Below, one piece after another: positions 52,401-58,400 of a stretch of 64,000 nt of DNA. The notes beneath the pieces were generated by a model. That model searched no databases. It saw nothing but the letters and a program-made list of their open reading frames with translations, and was not told the DNA's origin. Source of the DNA: Enoplosus armatus (Eukaryota; Chordata; Actinopteri; Centrarchiformes; Enoplosidae); the NCBI RefSeq assembly GCF_043641665.1, contig NC_092195.1, forward strand, positions 20,779,774 through 20,843,773, in the 5' to 3' direction. Made by a program: the position numbers and the translations under genes. Position 1 is the stretch's first letter. Each line of letters opens with the position of its first letter.

Positions 52401-55400
52401 GCATGTTTATGTTTAGCTTTTTGCATATACTTCTTCTTGGCGCTGTGTGTAAGTATGTCTTCCTCCTCATATCTGTTCATGTCTCTACAGGGGACTCCAG
52501 GAGCACCAGGGGCCCCAGGTAACACAGGCCCTCCAGGAAAACAGGGAGAACTGGGACCACCGGTGAGTCGAGACGATACAATAGAGTTGCTTCTTCTCAT
52601 TAACCTCTCTCCTACCCAGTCTGGGTTTACTCCTGTAACACTGATAAAAGCTGCTGCACAAATGTGGACAAGAGGCAGGAAGTCGTGTCAGTCAGGCTCA
52701 GCAGAGTCTGTCAGACCAGCAGAGTGTCTGTCGGCAGGATTAACAGCTTCCTGTTCGGTCTGAAGGTCCACGGGCCTGTCTGGCACACACAGAGCAGTGT
52801 ATTCATGTTGACACCTGAGCAGACCATTTTAGGGGGGAAAACTCCTGTCAGAGCCACAACCTGTCTTCCTAAAAACTTTCCTTTGACAAAACTAATACTT
52901 CACTGCTAAACAAAGATGGAGTACAAATCCTTGCTTTCTTTTCTCTGTCAGAAGCAGTTAGTCCCATAATCCCTCTGTGAACGCTTTTTACAGGATCGGT
53001 TAGAACTAATCTCAGTTTCCAGCTTTGTACGTCAACTAGGGTTTGGAGAAATAAAAGATTCAGAATCAGTGAACTAAACTAGTTAATTAGAATTCTGGGG
53101 GCTCCTCAAGCTCCTGCTGCTGGCTAACTCTCTCTGAAATGTCTCGCTGTCGTAAGATAGCGCTGTACAAAAGGAGTTCTGGCTGGAATGTGTTGTGTAG
53201 AGGAGGCTGTAGAGAACTGGGTCAAGTATTCAGGAGTCACCATAACCAAAGCAGGTTGGGAACAGCACTCCCCCTGGTGCTCCCTTCTAGCTTAGTATCT
53301 GTGTATACCAGCGGTGGAAGAAGTATTCAGGTCCTTTACTGCAGTAAACGTACTAATACCACACTGTGTCCATCAGTCCGTTATCCCTGACGGGAACAGG
53401 TGGGGATGGGGGAGGTTAAGAGTTCAGGAGACGGATGGAGATGTGGCCCTTCTGGTTCTTAGGGGCAGGGATCTATATCGGCGTCCAGGGGTCATGAGGT
53501 TGTAGAAGGTGTTGAGGGTGTGTGGGGTGTCTTCAGCTATTTGTGAGGCAGTTTCCTATAGATGATGGATGGATGAGGATCTGTAGGACGCCTGCAGGAC
53601 TGATGGCTGGACCTGGAGCTTCCTCATCTTCCTGAGGAAGAGCAGGCGATGTTGGCTCTTGGAGATCGATGGTAAACTTCTCAACGCACTCTATTGTCTG
53701 GACCTGTACCTCCAGAGTAGGGGGCAGTGTGCTGGTCCCTCCTGAAATCCACCAGCATTCCTTTAGTTTTTCTGGGATTTAGGTCCAGGTAGTGGTTCTT
53801 CCGCCACCCTGCACTCCACCCTACTGTGGATTTCCTCTCTGATGAGGCTGTTGGAGTTAGTGGTGTCGGTGATGCCTGTGTGGTCAGAGTACTTGATGTT
53901 CAGCGTCTCAGGATCTGATCTCCTGCAGTCGTCTGTGTACAGGGTGAACAGGACTGGTGAGATGACCTCGCGGTGGTGCCCCGGTGGATGTGGTTGTGGT
54001 CTTTGTCTGTGAGGAAGGAGAGGATGAGGAGTGTGAGGTGGGGGTTGACGTTCCTCTGAAGGAGTTTATGTCCCTGCACAAAACCATCCTGAGAAATCAC
54101 ATTTCGACTGCACCGCCAAAGACGAAATGAGATTCTGTGGGAGGCGACACAAACTGCTGACAAATTACTTTGCATCGCTGTGAAAAAATGTTGTCAAGCA
54201 TGTAATTACAGATACGTGGGTGGACTGCAAAGAGCCCTCCTTGACTAATTACCACACTACTGTCAATTGCAGGTTCTAATGTGAAATTACCGGAGGAAAA
54301 TATAGTTCAGTTTTTGGTAATGGCACTGTCTGCATGAAGATTGTTTTTTTAATGGCTCAAATGCAGCGTTGAAGAACAGTTTGTCGAGATTAAAGCGGAC
54401 ATTTCTGAGGCTTTTACCGTCTGTTGTGTGTTTTACAAGCTTGGCCTTTGTCCGATGAAGGCAACACATTTCTCATTCATGCAGTGTTGGACAAAAGTCA
54501 CCAGTCTTCAGTCAGCGCTCTGTTTACTGCATGTTTGTAGCTTTTACAGTAATCAGTAAGCAATAATCAAGGCTGCAACATTCAAAGCCACATATCCACG
54601 AGGTCCTGAATTAATCAAAGTGGGTCAAGAAAAGGCAGGAAGAAAGATGTGTCCGAGGATTTGTGTTGTGTTGAGGTGAAGAGAGAACGTCTTCTTGCAG
54701 TGACAGATGATCAAGTTGATGGAGAGTCCTTTGCTGCATGTGTTCATTCTTTTTTCAACCTGAGGACTGTACCATGGTCCAGGTTAAATCCTGCACACGT
54801 CTCTGTTGGTTTTTCCTCTTTTCATTGATTCTTTTCTGTTGCAGGGTTCTCCTGGAGGCAAGGGGGAGAAAGGTGAACGGGTACGTTGCTCTGTCCATTA
54901 AGTAGCTCTGCTCTTTTACTCACCAGCACATCGTGATGTCTTTTTATCAGAACATGACGAAGCTAAAACAATTAAACAGTGTTTGGTTTTTCACTACTCA
55001 CAGGAAGGTGAGTGCTCATTTTTAAAACGTCCCATTTTAAAGGTTTGTTCGGACAAAATGCAAATAAAGTCAATGGAAATACAAACATGGAGGCAAACAG
55101 GCCTGAAGATTCACTCAAGGTGCCTCAAACTGGGAAGACGTGTTCGCTGGAGTTGAAAATTTCACAGTAAAGTTAACTGTTAAGTTAAGTTCTTTGCCTG
55201 CTCTGAATAGAGTTAGGTAGTTAAATTTGGAGAACACAGTGAGTGAAAATAGTACAAAGGATTTTATGCGCAGGACCAAAGGATCCTCAAGCAGTACTGT
55301 AATAAAAGGTACTGTAATCAGTGCTGTGATGACAATAACTAAATCTTACATCAGGTGTAGTGTTTGTGCTTCACGTTGCCAGAAGCTAAATGTGAGTATT

Positions 55401-58400
55401 TCCAAAGTTTTTGTTTGTTTGTGAATCCTGGAAAGCTTTCAACTTCATCACAGGCTCCCGTTTATCTGAGCTCAATAACTTCAACCACAGCAGATATCAA
55501 AAGAGAAAAAAATGCATTCTTGAGATTAAGTGTGATTAAGCAGTGAAATTAAGTGTTAAAGGCTTTCCCTGCCGTGGTTGAATTTAGATTACTCGAGAGT
55601 TTCAGTAAATGCTCAATTAACAGCAGCAGCTGGAGGCGATGGTTAGATGTTTTATTCTTTTCTTTGAGGGAAAAACTCAGAGCAACAGTTAGTTTTGGTC
55701 ATAACAGCTCAACTGGTGTCACATGTGGGGAACAGATGTGTGTGTTTGAGTGTGTTTAATGTGGTACACCAGAGCAGAAAAACAGGTGGGTTTGTGTACA
55801 CATGACATTTATTATTTCATGTAAATCTGCAGATGTAAAGCTGCGTATAAGTTCACACAGACAACATGACAGAATAAGATGTCTGTGGTCACAACATCAG
55901 CAGTATGTAAACATGTTAGACGTTGATGCAGCAGCTCTGGCAACAGCTCACGAACCAAACACAATACAAAAAAAGAATGATTTAAGAAACATTCGTACTC
56001 CCTGTTTGAGAACAAGCTCGGCCTCTGTTGGCAAACGCAAACACATTGCGTCTTTAATCGATGGTATAGAACTGTTCCTTTGTAAATGTATATTTGTAAC
56101 GTAATTAACATACTTTTGTTTGTATTACAGTACTTATGCTTGTGTGTCTCCAGGGTGACCTCCAGTCGACAGCATCAGTTCAGGCCATCGCCCGGCAGGT
56201 CTGCGAGCAGCTGATTCAGAGTGAGTAAAAACACACGCTGCGTGTTTCTCAGCTTCAGTCTCTGCCTCAAAGGAGGTCTAAGACTTGAGGTCTAAGGGTT
56301 TTAGGATCAGGTTCTGGTTTAGTGTTGGTGGCTAAGAATGTTTAGTCAGTGAGGAACTTCACATGTGTAGAAGTGTTAATGTGAGTATAAACTTTCCCTG
56401 TTTTCAGGCCACATGGCTCGCTACAACTCCATCCTGAACCACGCACCCAGTCCCCCAGTGTCCATCCGCACTGTGCCAGGACCCCCAGGAGAGCCCGGCA
56501 GACAGGGATCTCCAGGGGCCCAGGGAGAACAGGGACCCCCAGGAAGACCTGGCTTCCCAGGACAGAACGCACAGAACGGGCAACCAGGAGAAAGAGGTGA
56601 AGGAGACCGTCAGAGTTTAAACAGGAGACTCAGAACTGACTCAGAACCAGCTATAATTTCAACATTACAACATGTTACTGTAATGTGTTACCTGTGTGTG
56701 TGTGTGTGTGTCCAGGTCAACCAGGAGAAAAGGGTGAGAAAGGATCTCAAGGTATTGGAGTCCAAGGCCCCAGAGGACCTCCAGGACCCCCCGGTAAATG
56801 AAACCAAGCCGTACCGTGCCATTCCAGGTTCTCAATCTGGTCTTCCAGATCATTTTTAACGAATTCCTCCTCCCCTCCCAGGTGCCCAAGGGCAGGGCAG
56901 ACCTGGCAGCCAGGGTCCCTCAGGGCGACCTGGAAATCCTGGAACCCCTGGTCGACCCGGGGTCCCTGGACCCGTCGGCTCTGCTGGGCCTCCGGGCTAC
57001 TGCGACCAGAACTCCTGTGTGGGCTACAATGTTGGAGGTACGTAGGGGCCCTTAAATACATAAATAATAAAAGTACGGCAGTCTTCAGACCAGTTTGATC
57101 AAAAATGAGTGAATATAAACAGTAACGTGTCAGTGAAGACACCTGACATGTCTTCTCCTCACAGTCTAACTGGATTAATCTGTTAGTCATCCGTCCTACA
57201 ACTCTACACCACCCTTCTCTGTGTACGTACAGCCACAGACGTTTAGAGGTTGTAGTAATAAAAACAAACAGACATTTCACTTTTTTCGGTATAAAAGATC
57301 ATAAATGACCCGTTTGGTCTCCTTTTGCCTTCCTTGTTTTATTTATTACGACACATGCCGAGCGTTCACTGTAGAAATATCGTACTTAAAACCCATCAGC
57401 TTGTTTAAATGTGTGGTCACTGGGAACGGTTCGACTGAGCGTGGAAGCTTTTCAATGCTGCGTGATGCTGAGAGTTAAACAGCTGCATGTCGTTGAAGTC
57501 ATCCATCTCACGCCTTGAAATACCGTCACTGTTAGGAGGCAGAATTCTGCTGAACGTGTTCAGGATGCGTCTCTGAAACGAAAAGTCAGCTTACTACATT
57601 GTGATTTTGCACGATTTCAAATACCATTTGAAACGTTGAGCTTGTTTTTGGTGGAACGGGATTGTAAACATCCAAACAACAAGATGTGATGAAATAAACC
57701 ATCAGCTCAGCACAGACAGCCACTTCCTTACAGGCTCACTTCACCCAAATCATGACAGATCAACATGTAAACTTTTATCAGAGCAAAAGCAAACCGGAAA
57801 GCGTTTTATTTTCATTTCACTGGGTCTCAAAAACCCAGCAAACTAAACCGAAACGCTCCACCTGCCGCGAAACCAGTAGATGTACCAGGCAGTAAGTGAG
57901 ACAACGTGTGTGTTGTGAACTGGGTGAAGCGACTCTTGTGGCTTCGTCCTCCTGCAGTCGCTGGTAGGTCAAAAGTATCTGCATGGAAACCAAACCACTG
58001 ACTGAATTCTGCATCTTAACATGACACACGTTTCTGTACTGTGAGTGTGGGTTTGACAAGTCACTGGAAAGATGCTGCGTGGAGGGTTTTCTCACACATA
58101 TATCACTAATTAAATACTCCAGCACTCAGCAAACAAACGACTTTGCGTGAAAGTTGCAGGTGATGAATCGGTGCTGCCGGCAGCTTTTGGATCCGTTATG
58201 TGTTAATTTGATCTCCAGCGTGTTTTCTTGGCGCTTCACAAGGAAAAAGACACACGGGAAATTATATTTCAACAGCTTCACAGTTAAGGCAGCAGAACCC
58301 ATCACACGACAAACACTGGAAATATACTGCTCTAATTCATTCTGACGTATGTCTGAAGAAAACCCGCCACGAGTCATCTTTACCCGCCGAGTGCATGCTC

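Larger units (their letters stand above)
52563..54844. other. col14a1 intron with MITE and dead LINE piece
   Basis: Intron of 2.3 kb. Holds a percomorph MITE end (53308-53370) and a degenerate reverse transcriptase fragment on the minus strand (53681-53969, probably extending to about 54100). Confidence 0.65.

Noticed and set aside
55802..56111. Overlapping 100-codon frames on both strands
   Set aside because: Mutually overlapping, intronic, no domain and no splice support.
56747..57280. 177-codon minus-strand frame
   Set aside because: Antisense shadow of the GC-rich COL1 exons.
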